Below, in pieces: positions 16,351 through 25,142 of a stretch of 38,218 nt of DNA; the first letter of the stretch is position 1, and each line of letters begins with the position of its first letter. Where the stretch lies: positions 1-38,218 of the forward strand of contig NZ_JAHESD010000057.1 of NCBI RefSeq assembly GCF_018598585.1, read 5' to 3'. The notes under the pieces were generated by a model. It was not told the DNA's origin. It saw only the letters and a program-made list of their open reading frames with translations, and searched no databases. The translations under genes were made by a program, and so were the position numbers. The DNA is from Chryseosolibacter indicum. GTDB lineage: Bacteria > Bacteroidota > Bacteroidia > Cytophagales > Cyclobacteriaceae.

Positions 16351-17901
16351 TCAGAGCTTAGGCTCAACCATAATAATATCTTCCCGTTCAATAACAACAG
16401 CACCGGCAGGATCGCCCTTTTTCTTCCTTACAAATTTTTTAGGTGTTACAATCACTGGGCAAAGTGTTTCATTTCTCCGCTTAGAGTTATAGGCAGCGAG
16501 TTGTGCGGCGCGTTCAATAACGTCTTTCGGAAAATTCTTTCCTGCCTGATACTTAATTAAGACATGAGAACCGGTGACATCCTTAGCGTGTAGCCAAAGG
16601 TCTTCCTTAAAGGAGAGTCTTTGTGTGAGTTCATCATTTGCCTGAGCATTTTTACCTACCCATATTCTATATCCGCCAAAAAGAAATTCATGATATGGCA
16701 AGTGTCTCTCCTCAGATATATCACTATTATCAGTTTTTATAGCAGAAGCAAATTGTCTGAAGGCTTTTAAATCGTTGAACTGCTCTATTGTACAAAGCTG
16801 AGTTTCTAATTCCTGAATATCTTTCTCTTTTTTCTGAATGGCTTCCTTTAAGAACGTCAATTCAATGTTTTGATTTTTGGACTTCTTATAAAACAGCTCT
16901 GCATTCTTCTGCGCGTTCAGATCCTTTTTTAGTTTTATCTCTACAAGCTCATTGTTGTTGTAAAAGTCATGCAACTTTACTTTTTCAATTCCCGGCTGTA
17001 TAACATGTAAATTTGCCATGACTATGTCTGCCCAGTTCTTGTAATTATCCTCCTTTGTTAGTTCTTCTAGTTTGGCAAATGATTTCTTGATGTAGTTGCG
17101 AGAGCTTTGTATTCTTGAGTTAATTGTGGAGGTAAGCTTGCCTTTCTCTTGTTGAAGAACATAAACCTGTGTGAATGTGTAATAAAACTCACTAATAGCT
17201 TTTATTGGTTCTGAGAACTCCTGTTGTATTGTTCCTATCTTTAGCAGAGATAGTACAGTAGCTCCCTTCCAGGTTGTAATATAAAATCTGCCTGCATCAA
17301 ATGCTTTTCTTATATCGCAAATCAACTCCCATTTCTGTTCAACATGCTTGTTTTGAAACTCTAACGACTCCAGATATTGCCATATCAGTTTTCCAAATGT
17401 AAAATAAAGCTTTTCAGGATTTTCGTGATGTTTAACAAAGGTTTCATAGCTCCAGTCAATGTCGCGATCGAGGAAAGTCAGTTTAATCTGCTGATCCAAC
17501 GGAATATTTTTCTTAAATAATTCTGAAACTTCTTCTTTTTCAAACAATATAATATTTGAGCGATTTCCATGCATTTTGAATAGCAGGGAGAAATCATGCG
17601 TCAAATTCAATAAAAAGCTTCTTTCATTACGGAATTGATATACACTTTTTACTTTTAAACCGATGATAGGGTTAAAAAGATCTATGCTGTTTTTTTTTGC
17701 TCTGTAAAATTCCTTTGGAAACGAAAGACAAGTAAACGTAGGAACAAGGCTTGCTTTTATAAAGAAGGGATTGTTGAGAGTTTCGAATTGAATTACAAGT
17801 TCATCTCTGCTTTGACTAAAGCATTGGGAGATAACTGTGCCGTTTAGTTTGTTGTCCAGCTCCCCGCTGAGATAATTAAGAAAGTGATAATTGTTATGCA
17901 C
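16351..17901 (-). CDS. NFACT-family protein, RqcH/Rqc2-like
   Basis: A ribosome quality-control type protein. RqcH/Rqc2 homologues bind stalled 50S subunits and recruit tRNA to add C-terminal tails to arrested peptides. The N-terminal NFACT-N region includes HGNRSNIILF, corresponding to the G-R-H-S-N block. A long charged coiled-coil middle (roughly 270-390, rich in KKEKDIQELE) follows. The C-terminal NFACT-R domain reads GYRIWVGKNAQANDEL and then DLWLHAKDVTGSHVLI. The Asp-Arg pair used by RqcH to bind tRNA aligns, by eye, with Glu-Arg in QFRNERSF. The length of 516 is near the family norm of about 550. The gene name is withheld because the family also includes FbpA-type proteins. Confidence 0.82.
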   Translation of the reverse strand: MHNNYHFLNYLSGELDNKLNGTVISQCFSQSRDELVIQFETLNNPFFIKASLVPTFTCLSFPKEFYRAKKNSIDLFNPIIGLKVKSVYQFRNERSFLLNLTHDFSLLFKMHGNRSNIILFEKEEVSELFKKNIPLDQQIKLTFLDRDIDWSYETFVKHHENPEKLYFTFGKLIWQYLESLEFQNKHVEQKWELICDIRKAFDAGRFYITTWKGATVLSLLKIGTIQQEFSEPIKAISEFYYTFTQVYVLQQEKGKLTSTINSRIQSSRNYIKKSFAKLEELTKEDNYKNWADIVMANLHVIQPGIEKVKLHDFYNNNELVEIKLKKDLNAQKNAELFYKKSKNQNIELTFLKEAIQKKEKDIQELETQLCTIEQFNDLKAFRQFASAIKTDNSDISEERHLPYHEFLFGGYRIWVGKNAQANDELTQRLSFKEDLWLHAKDVTGSHVLIKYQAGKNFPKDVIERAAQLAAYNSKRRNETLCPVIVTPKKFVRKKKGDPAGAVVIEREDIIMVEPKL

Positions 17902-17933
17902 GCTTTATGTCTGAGGTCAAAGATTTATTCGAA

Positions 17934-18695
17934 CTAACAATAAATCTGCAATCCATCAAAAGCAAGGGAAATATTGTCAGGTAATTCTTTAGTTATATCA
18001 GCGTGCAGCCCCAGCTTATGACTAATATGTGTAAAGTAGGCGTTTTCGGGTTTAATCAGCTCTACCATCGTCAATGCCTGCTCCAAGTTGAAGTGTGAGA
18101 TATGGCGCTCACGTTGCAATGCATTTATTACCAAAGTTTTTGTTCCTGATAGTTTAAGAAGTGTTTCTTCAGGAATGAAATTAGCATCCGTTATATAGCT
18201 GAAATCTTTAAAACGAAAACCTAAGATGGGCAACTTATAGTGCATTAAAGGCAGGGGAGTTATTTCAAACCCATTGATGAAAAAGTTGCTTGAATCAATT
18301 TGGTTAAGGGTAAGTCTTGGAATTCCAGGATAATAATCCTTTGTAAAGGCATAGGCATATTCAACCTGCAATTGCTCCAGTACAGGGGCGGTTCCATAGA
18401 CCGGCATGTCCATTTGCTGCATAAAGTTGTATGCCCGAACATCATCTAAACCCGCTGTGTGATCGCGGTGAGCGTGTGTAAATAAAACAGCGTCAATACG
18501 TTTGATTCTTTCTCGCAACATCTGCTGTCGGAAGTCTGGCCCAGTATCAACTACAAAGCTGTGACTATCAATATCTAAATGAATGGATGTTCTTAGTCGC
18601 TTATCCCGATAGTCTAATGATTGACAAACCTCGCACGTGCAGCCAATCACAGGCACACCTTGAGAAGTACCGGTGCCCAGAAAGGTTACTTTCAT
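17934..18695 (-). CDS. PhnP-like metallo-beta-lactamase-fold hydrolase
   Basis: A 253-residue MBL-fold hydrolase. The N-terminus FLGTGTSQGVPVIGCTC with a second Cys (EVCQS) matches the PhnP group, in which these cysteines bind a structural zinc. The catalytic metal motif is FTHAHRDHTAGLDD (HxHxDH), with later ligands in TDAN and FTHISHKLG. PhnP itself cleaves phosphoribosyl cyclic phosphate in phosphonate use. No phn genes lie nearby, so the substrate here is unknown and is more likely a general cyclic phosphodiester. It sits three bases after the 93-residue gene upstream and is probably co-translated with it. Confidence 0.85.
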   Translation of the reverse strand: MKVTFLGTGTSQGVPVIGCTCEVCQSLDYRDKRLRTSIHLDIDSHSFVVDTGPDFRQQMLRERIKRIDAVLFTHAHRDHTAGLDDVRAYNFMQQMDMPVYGTAPVLEQLQVEYAYAFTKDYYPGIPRLTLNQIDSSNFFINGFEITPLPLMHYKLPILGFRFKDFSYITDANFIPEETLLKLSGTKTLVINALQRERHISHFNLEQALTMVELIKPENAYFTHISHKLGLHADITKELPDNISLAFDGLQIYC

Positions 18696-18698
18696 CTA

Positions 18699-18980
18699 TT
18701 AAGCTGCTGCTGATTGTTTGAAAAGTTCTTGAAACTCCTGATAAAGCTTCAGGTTTTTCTCAGAGAACTTGGTTGTTTCAAGCGTTACAGTTTTAAGGAT
18801 ATCAAGCAAAGCGTTTATCTTACCTTCAGTAGTATAGAACTTATTTACAATCATTATCTTTTGTTCTTTCAATACACAATACCCAGCTTTGAAATTGCCT
18901 TTTTCATATCTTAAGGTATAATCTGATTCTGCAAGCATGTCCTCAATTTTAAGTAAGAACTGTGATGTGTATTTGATCAT
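18699..18980 (-). CDS. Small conserved Bacteroidota protein of unknown function
   Basis: A 93-residue soluble protein with no signal peptide or membrane segment. The core YEKGNFKAGYCVLKEQKIMIVNK and the following FYTTEGKINALLDIL look like a small alpha/beta fold that I associate with uncharacterised conserved Bacteroidota proteins. It is placed directly before the PhnP-like hydrolase (gap of three bases), so the two are probably one transcript. A TATCTTTG -7 box lies 20 bases upstream of its ATG. No function can be assigned. Confidence 0.75.
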   Translation of the reverse strand: MIKYTSQFLLKIEDMLAESDYTLRYEKGNFKAGYCVLKEQKIMIVNKFYTTEGKINALLDILKTVTLETTKFSEKNLKLYQEFQELFKQSAAA

Positions 18981-19000
18981 AGTGGTTGTAGAATGTTAAA

Positions 19001-19008
19001 CAAAGATA
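19001..19008 (-). promoter_or_regulatory. Candidate -7 promoter box of the 93-residue gene
   Basis: TATCTTTG on the minus strand fits TAnnTTTG exactly, 20 bases before the ATG at 18980. A TTTG-like -33 (in TTTTTGGCC) lies 23 bases further upstream, slightly long. It would drive the 93-residue and PhnP-like genes. Confidence 0.45.
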
Positions 19009-19078
19009 GCATATTTAGCTTAATTTAAGGCCAAAAATAAATTTCAAAGACCTTAAGGGGCTTGCTATTTCGATCAGT

Positions 19079-20002
19079 TTGAAAGACAATAAACATTTAA
19101 TAGTAGTTGCGGGGCCAACGGCAGTTGGAAAAACAGCAGTGGCTATTCAGCTGGCCAGACAATTCAATACTGAAATTATTTCTGCCGACTCCAGGCAAAT
19201 TTTTAGAGAAATGTCGATAGGAACTGCAAAGCCCTCTGCCTCTGAACTGAAAGCCATCCGGCATTATTTTATTGATAGCCATAGCATAACGGCTGATTAC
19301 GACGCAGCCCGCTTTGGCGAAGATGTGCTTAAGCTGTTGGAAGAGTTATTTAGAGAGAGAAATAGAGTTATACTTTGCGGAGGATCAGGTTTATACATAA
19401 AGGCAGTTTGTGAGGGATTTGACGATATTCCTGAAGTGCCAGGGTCTGTCCGGGATGAATTAACAGAGAACTATAAAAATCACGGCATAAGCTGGCTTCA
19501 GGCCAAGTTGGAGGAGTTGGACCCTGAATACTACGCGCTTATTGATAAACAAAACCCTCATCGCATTATTCGGGCGCTTGAAGTTTTTCTGGCAACAGGC
19601 AAGTCTATAAGATCTTTTCAGCAAAAGAAAACGCTTCAGCACAATTTCAACATCGTTAAAATCGGGCTGGAGCTTCCAAGAGAGGAACTATATCGCCGAA
19701 TAGATGAACGTATGGACATTATGATAGAAAACGGACTTTTTGAAGAGGCTAAAGCCCTTTATAATTTCAAGGAGAAAAATGCTTTGCAGACAGTTGGCTA
19801 TCAGGAGGTTTTTGAGTACCTGGATAATAATTATGATTATGCAGAGGCAGTGAGATTGTTAAAGAGAAACTCGAGAAGGTATGCTAAAAGACAACTTACG
19901 TGGTTTAAACGTGATAATGCCATTGAATGGTTTAACCCGAATGATGTAGATACAATTATTCGCTTTGTAGAAAACAAAACTTCTTCTGATTCATTTAATT
20001 AA
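19079..20002 (+). CDS. miaA: tRNA dimethylallyltransferase
   Basis: Transfers a dimethylallyl group to adenosine-37 of tRNAs that read codons starting with U. The P-loop GPTAVGKT is at residues 12-19. It is followed by DSRQIFREMSIGTAKPS (substrate binding), the block CGGSGLYIKAVCEGFDDIP, and the late block TVGYQEVFEYL with KRNSRRYAKRQLTWFKRD. The length of 307 is standard. The start appears to be TTG at 19079, since no ATG or GTG lies between the upstream sequence and the P-loop in this frame. One natural substrate, tRNA-Ser(GGA), which reads UCU/UCC, is encoded at the right end of the window. Confidence 0.95.
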   Translation: MKDNKHLIVVAGPTAVGKTAVAIQLARQFNTEIISADSRQIFREMSIGTAKPSASELKAIRHYFIDSHSITADYDAARFGEDVLKLLEELFRERNRVILCGGSGLYIKAVCEGFDDIPEVPGSVRDELTENYKNHGISWLQAKLEELDPEYYALIDKQNPHRIIRALEVFLATGKSIRSFQQKKTLQHNFNIVKIGLELPREELYRRIDERMDIMIENGLFEEAKALYNFKEKNALQTVGYQEVFEYLDNNYDYAEAVRLLKRNSRRYAKRQLTWFKRDNAIEWFNPNDVDTIIRFVENKTSSDSFN

Positions 20003-20005
20003 AAT

Positions 20006-20013
20006 TACTTTTG
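20006..20013 (+). promoter_or_regulatory. Candidate -7 promoter box of the glycosyltransferase gene
   Basis: TACTTTTG is an exact TAnnTTTG match ending four bases before the GTG start at 20018. No good -33 TTTG at the usual distance was seen. If functional, the mRNA would have almost no leader. Confidence 0.4.
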
Positions 20014-20017
20014 CATA

Positions 20018-21331
20018 GTGAATAAGAAAGTACTGATTGTCACCTACTATTGGCCTCCGTCAGCAGGAAGTGGCGTACAACGCTGGCTTAAATTTGTTAA
20101 GTATCTACCCCAGTTTGGCTGGCAACCTTATGTTTTTACCCCCAAAAATCCATCGTTTAATCTCAAAGATGAGTCATTGTTAAGGGATGTGCCTAAAGAG
20201 GCAGAGGTTATTCATTTTCCTATATGGGAACCGTACGAGGCGTTCTTTAAATTGGGTGCTTTATTCGGAAATAAAAAGAAAGAAAAAGCAAATTCAATAA
20301 TTAACATTAACAATGATTCTCTTTTCAATAAAGTAAGCACGTGGATTAGAGGTAACATGCTTATCCCAGATCCGCGTAGGTTTTGGATTAAGCCTTCTGT
20401 AAAATTTCTTGAATCTTTTCTGCGCGAAAAAAAAATCGACATAATAATTACAACAGGGCCGCCTCATAGCATGCATCTTATTGGGTATGAGTTAAAGAAG
20501 CGGAATCCTGCATTAAAATGGATTGCCGATTTCAGAGACCCTTGGAGTGAGTGGGGCCTGCTTGACAGCCTACGTGTTACTTCCTTAGCCAGATCCCTAC
20601 ATCGAAAAATGGAGAAAAAGGTGCTGACGCTGGCAGATGTTATTACCACAATTACACCTTTCTATGTTAGTCATTTTGAAAAACTAGCAAAAAGGAAAGT
20701 TCAACTTTTAACCAATGGATTTGATGAAGATGATTTTAAAGGATTAAAACATGAAGTAAAGGATAACTTTACGATTTGCCATGTAGGAGTAATAAACGAG
20801 AAATGTAATCCACGTCCTTTAATGAACGTTATTTTCAAGCTCATTAAGGAAAATAAAGACTTTGCATCCAAAGTAAGAATAGATTTTGTAGGTGAAGTTC
20901 ATTCTGATTTTAAAAGTTTTGTTGAACAAAATAAAACCTTGTCTTCTGTGACATCTTTTGTTCCCTCAATTCCTCATAAAGAATTAGTCCGAGTCTATGC
21001 TTCCTCTTCCCTTTTATTATTAATTCTCTCGGGATATAAAAACGCTGAGGGATACATGCCAGGGAAACTTTTTGAATATCTGGCAACGGGCCTTCCTGTA
21101 TTGGGAGTTGGCCCTGAACACGGAAATGCTGCTGATCTACTGAAGACAACATCTGCAGGAGTAATGGTTGATGAGACGAGTATTTCCGAGATAGAGAATT
21201 ATATTATAAAAACTTTTATTGCTTGGGGTAGTAATGGTCATAACATTGATAAGCCCGTGGATAATCAGTATTCTCGAAAAAATCTTACAAGTCAGCTCTC
21301 GAAAATTCTTGAACTAAAAAGCATTAAATAA
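20018..21331 (+). CDS. Glycosyltransferase, GT4-like
   Basis: A 437-residue GT-B fold glycosyltransferase. The N-terminus VLIVTYYWPPSAGSGVQRW is typical of transferases of capsular or exopolysaccharide loci. The C-terminal donor domain contains CHVGVIN, then SGYKNAEGYMPGKLFEYLATG and LPVLGVGPEHG, where the Glu of KLFEYL is the usual nucleotide-sugar contact. The start is GTG at 20018, 15 bp after miaA. Its 3' end overlaps that of the response-regulator gene on the other strand by 18 bases. Donor and acceptor sugars cannot be read from sequence. Confidence 0.85.
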   Translation: MNKKVLIVTYYWPPSAGSGVQRWLKFVKYLPQFGWQPYVFTPKNPSFNLKDESLLRDVPKEAEVIHFPIWEPYEAFFKLGALFGNKKKEKANSIININNDSLFNKVSTWIRGNMLIPDPRRFWIKPSVKFLESFLREKKIDIIITTGPPHSMHLIGYELKKRNPALKWIADFRDPWSEWGLLDSLRVTSLARSLHRKMEKKVLTLADVITTITPFYVSHFEKLAKRKVQLLTNGFDEDDFKGLKHEVKDNFTICHVGVINEKCNPRPLMNVIFKLIKENKDFASKVRIDFVGEVHSDFKSFVEQNKTLSSVTSFVPSIPHKELVRVYASSSLLLLILSGYKNAEGYMPGKLFEYLATGLPVLGVGPEHGNAADLLKTTSAGVMVDETSISEIENYIIKTFIAWGSNGHNIDKPVDNQYSRKNLTSQLSKILELKSIK

Positions 21332-22009
21332 GAATCCCATTTCAAGCGACTTGCTTATAAGTTCTGCAGTATTATTAACATTAAGCTTGCGCATCATGTT
21401 TCTTCTGTGAGCTTTTACGGTTAAATGGGAAATGCACAATTTCTCTGCTATTTGCTCGCTCGTTTTTCCTGAAGCAATTAATCTAAGTATTTCTTGCTCC
21501 CTTTCAGAAAAGGGAGAATCAATTTTCGGAGCCACACTAGAGGTAGATGGAAATATTCTTTTTCCTTCACAGGTTTGTTTCAATGATTCAATTAACTGCG
21601 CACTCTCCATGCTCTTACTTAAGTAAGCGTTGGCTCCCAACGATATTGCCTCATTGATAAAAACAGCCTCTTCGTGCATACTGAGAATTACTATTTTTAA
21701 CACGGAATTAGATAACCTGATTCGCTTAATCGTATCAAAGCCGTTTAGTCCCGGCATTTCAATGTCTATAATCAAAAGATCTGCGCTATCATCATCTAAG
21801 CGCTCCAACAACGATTGCCCGTTGTTAAACTTACCTACGATCTTAAACTTCCCGGAGTCCGCCAGAACTCGTTCCAGCCCGTCGCAAAATAATTTATGAT
21901 CATCAGCGATGAAAGTCCTGATCAAGTCGTTCTTTATGGCTACACTATCCAAGGGTATACAACAATTATAAGGAGGTTCAATTTCAATAATTAATTTTTT
22001 ATTTTGCAA
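21314..22009 (-). CDS. NarL/FixJ-type response regulator
   Basis: A two-component response regulator with a receiver domain (IADDHKLF, phospho-acceptor Asp in LLIIDIEMPG, conserved Lys in AYLSKS). A C-terminal LuxR-type helix-turn-helix follows (FSEREQEILRLIASGKTSEQ, then LTVKAHRRNMMRKL). Length is 231 from the ATG at 22009, but the first 28 residues precede the usual receiver start. A TTG at 21925 would give the typical M-I-R-T-F-I-A-D-D-H start and may be correct. It lies 166 bp downstream of the Reg_prop histidine kinase, its probable partner. Its 3' end overlaps a convergent glycosyltransferase gene. Confidence 0.9.
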   Translation of the reverse strand: MQNKKLIIEIEPPYNCCIPLDSVAIKNDLIRTFIADDHKLFCDGLERVLADSGKFKIVGKFNNGQSLLERLDDDSADLLIIDIEMPGLNGFDTIKRIRLSNSVLKIVILSMHEEAVFINEAISLGANAYLSKSMESAQLIESLKQTCEGKRIFPSTSSVAPKIDSPFSEREQEILRLIASGKTSEQIAEKLCISHLTVKAHRRNMMRKLNVNNTAELISKSLEMGFLFNAF

Positions 22010-22175
22010 TGCATTACATAAATTCCATCTAATAAAGCCATCAAGAGATGTGTGATTATACTTGCTTCGTTCTATTTTCGACTTCTTTTTCTAACTATTT
22101 TTGGCTCGCCTAGTACTAAAGGAGTATACTTTTGTTGGTAAGAAACGTAAGCAGTTTTAATTAAAACTATTCTTT

Positions 22176-25070
22176 TTATAATAAAATATTAGGTTCTTCT
22201 CCTTCCTTTGGCTCAGACTCTAGTGGTATGTCAATGTTATAAGACGTTCCAAATTTTCCTGACTCAAACTTTAAAGATCCGTTTACAGACCTTATTCTTG
22301 ACTCAATATTGTCTAATCCTAATCCATGTTGAACTGGGTTGTATGAAAAACCAACGCCATCGTCTTCATATATGATGTTAATAATATCCTTAAATGAATT
22401 AATGTGTATGGTAATCTCTTTACCTTGAGAGTGCTTAATGGAATTTGCTATTAGCTCTTGAATAATTCTGAAGATAATAATGTTTAGTTCGTATTTATTT
22501 GACTCCTCGCCATACGTCTTTAAAGCTATATTAATGGGTATATTTCCGCTTAATTTACTTATGTAATTTTTCAAGCCGGCGAATAATCCATAACGTTCCA
22601 ACGTCGGTGGAGTAAGTCCATAAATAATATCTTTTATCTCCCTTATTGCAATCTGAAATTGGTCTTCAACTTCATTTGTCATTGGGTCATTGTGGTTATT
22701 AAGCAACTGATTTACCATAAGCTTAATAGCGGTTAAATTAGTCCCAACGCCATCATGCAGTTCTTTTGCAATTCTGTTTCGCTCGCGTTCCAGCGTAACA
22801 ATTTCCGACTGAATGAGCTTCTGTTGATGGTCATTAATAATTTTTAATAACTTATTCTTTTGGTTATATATTGAGAGTTGATGTCGAAAGTAGATGTAAC
22901 TTAAAATTGACAAGATTATAATAGCTGAAACAATACTATACCATTGTTGCCACCACGGAGGATTAATTGTGCAGGAAATTGGTTCTAAGGCTTGATGCCA
23001 ATTGATATTGTCAATTGAGTATTCTAACCTCAGGATGTAATTGTTAGGCGCCATAGAGGAAAGCTCAATTTTTCGATTGGAAGTAGGAATCCAGTTGTCG
23101 TTTTCCTTAATCCTGTATCTTAGAAAGAGATTTTCATTGTTGTAGTAAATACAATGGTAACTGATAGTGATATCGTTTTGGTCGTGAGCTAAATCTTTTA
23201 AGTTATGCGTGGTAATTTCTCTATTGTTAATCCTTATTTCATTTAAATAGAAGATTGGTCTCACGGTACGCTTATTAAAAAGAGAATCGGGAATAACAGA
23301 AAAACCATTTGTTGAAAAGGCCCAGATTGATTTATATCCTTCTGCGATATAGTTGATCGTATTGCTTATTAGCCCACTTTTTTTGCCTAGATATTTAAAA
23401 TCTGGTTTGTTTTCTATTAATGAAGGTATTGATGTAACAGCAAGTCCTTTTTCTGTTCCTAGCCAAAGAAGTGAATCTTTGATAAGAGTCGCATGGATGT
23501 TGTCAGCTATAAATTTACTATTGGAGTTATATTGGGTATAATTGTAGGTTTTACTATTAAATAATATAAATCCGTTTCCAATTGTTGCTAAAAGAATAGT
23601 TGAGTCATTAAGTTGTATGAGATCTGAGATCTTATAATCATTAAACTCTTTTATTTTCTTTTTGTGTTGTAGTGCTTTATCTAGTACTGTAAGACCAGTT
23701 CTCCCGCCTAAATATATTGATGAATCTTTTGTTAATATCGATCTATACATATCCAAAACGATATTTCTGTGTTCCCTTCCTTCAACATCAAATTTGTTTA
23801 CTCTTAAACCTCCGCAAGCCCATACTAATCCTTCGGTATCTTCAAAAAAGTCAGTGGCATTATTGTTCTCGTAGGATTTAGTGATATTTAAATCGTTATC
23901 AAATCTGTAAATCTTATTAAGGTCTGACACCCAAAGGTTGTTTTTACCATCTCTAAAGAGCGACATTATCGTTGAACCCATTGAAATTAATTTTATAACT
24001 TTTCTAGTTTTTGTATCATATACAGCCAATCCTCCTTTCTGATCACCAATAAAAATCCTGTCTTTAGAATAAGTAAGCGATTTTACCTTTGAGATGTTTA
24101 AGTTATAATTTTGAATGTTAACATTAGGTATATTGTAAATACCATTTTCTAACGTGCTACCCCAAATATCTCCTGATGTGCCTTGCACAATTTTGGTAAC
24201 TGATAAACCTGAAAAAATAGTAGGAGCCCAGGAACGGTTAAAATCATTCGAGTAAAAGCATTCAACGCCACCGACTAATCGACCTACCCACAACCTGTCT
24301 TGCTTATCAATCGAAAGGCTAATAATGCCACTCTGACCTTGTAAAACACGTTTCACCGTATTTCCGTCATATTCGAATAAATCATTAAATGTCGATAGAT
24401 AAGTTTTGCCTTTCCACTCTATTATGCACTTGACTAGATTTGAATTTGATGTGTCAGAAAGTGAGATTGGATAGCTTTTATTATTGATTGCAATATTTTG
24501 ATAAAACTTGGTGTTGTTTTTTGATAGGGTAATTAGATATTGGTTATTTATTCTAGAGTAGTAGATGGTTGATTGAAGATCAATTTCACGAGATGAAACA
24601 TTACCAAGACTGTCAATCTTTCCCTTGTAATGCCGGATACTAAAATGAAGTTCTTCTTTTTTTGCATCGTAAATAAACGATAGTAGACCGCCGTAACTGC
24701 TGGATTTTAATAGCTTATCATTATACTTATATATTTTGATCTTTCCTTTTTCATAATAGGAAAGTTTCCCGGAGTATGATCGAAACCAAATGCGTTGTTT
24801 CTCATCCTCGAAAAAACTAAAAATAACAGGGTCAGGAAGTCCATCTTTTACATGGAGCGTTTGCATCTCTTTCCCGTCAAATTTTACCACCCCATTGTCG
24901 GTGGCGAACCAAAGGAAGCCTCTGCGATCCCGATAAATATCATAGATTTCGTTACTCGGTAATCCATCAAGGGTAGTATAATTATAGAAAGAGAATGACT
25001 GGGCAAACAGAAATTGAGCACTAAGTAGGAGATAGGTGAGAACTAAAGCCGACTTTTTGTACCAGTTCAT
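22176..25070 (-). CDS. Reg_prop (two-component regulator propeller) sensor histidine kinase
   Basis: A 964-residue sensor kinase. A signal peptide (LLLSAQFLFAQ) is followed by a periplasmic beta-propeller with repeats such as GLPSNEIYDIYRDRRGFLWF, then a Y_Y_Y domain at about 610-700 (LRYRIKENDNW, MAPNNYILRLEYS). One transmembrane helix spans about 711-729. The kinase part is of the HisKA_3 type, with phospho-acceptor His772 in RIAKELHDGVG, an N-box QELIANSIKHSQG and the ATP-binding block EDDGVGF/GLGLDNI. It lacks its own receiver or HTH, so it is not a one-protein hybrid system. The LuxR-type regulator next to it is the likely target. The signal sensed is unknown; other Reg_prop sensors detect glycans or envelope state. 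Confidence 0.9.
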   Translation of the reverse strand: MNWYKKSALVLTYLLLSAQFLFAQSFSFYNYTTLDGLPSNEIYDIYRDRRGFLWFATDNGVVKFDGKEMQTLHVKDGLPDPVIFSFFEDEKQRIWFRSYSGKLSYYEKGKIKIYKYNDKLLKSSSYGGLLSFIYDAKKEELHFSIRHYKGKIDSLGNVSSREIDLQSTIYYSRINNQYLITLSKNNTKFYQNIAINNKSYPISLSDTSNSNLVKCIIEWKGKTYLSTFNDLFEYDGNTVKRVLQGQSGIISLSIDKQDRLWVGRLVGGVECFYSNDFNRSWAPTIFSGLSVTKIVQGTSGDIWGSTLENGIYNIPNVNIQNYNLNISKVKSLTYSKDRIFIGDQKGGLAVYDTKTRKVIKLISMGSTIMSLFRDGKNNLWVSDLNKIYRFDNDLNITKSYENNNATDFFEDTEGLVWACGGLRVNKFDVEGREHRNIVLDMYRSILTKDSSIYLGGRTGLTVLDKALQHKKKIKEFNDYKISDLIQLNDSTILLATIGNGFILFNSKTYNYTQYNSNSKFIADNIHATLIKDSLLWLGTEKGLAVTSIPSLIENKPDFKYLGKKSGLISNTINYIAEGYKSIWAFSTNGFSVIPDSLFNKRTVRPIFYLNEIRINNREITTHNLKDLAHDQNDITISYHCIYYNNENLFLRYRIKENDNWIPTSNRKIELSSMAPNNYILRLEYSIDNINWHQALEPISCTINPPWWQQWYSIVSAIIILSILSYIYFRHQLSIYNQKNKLLKIINDHQQKLIQSEIVTLERERNRIAKELHDGVGTNLTAIKLMVNQLLNNHNDPMTNEVEDQFQIAIREIKDIIYGLTPPTLERYGLFAGLKNYISKLSGNIPINIALKTYGEESNKYELNIIIFRIIQELIANSIKHSQGKEITIHINSFKDIINIIYEDDGVGFSYNPVQHGLGLDNIESRIRSVNGSLKFESGKFGTSYNIDIPLESEPKEGEEPNILL

Positions 25071-25142
25071 TCAACGAGCTTTAAAAAAAAGTAAATTTTA
25101 AATTTATTGATTTTTAAATTACTTTATTTGTACTGCTTCAGG

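Noticed and set aside
16339-16360. GAGCTT repeated twice near the NFACT stop
   Set aside because: It is a direct repeat of only six bases, does not form a hairpin and is probably chance.
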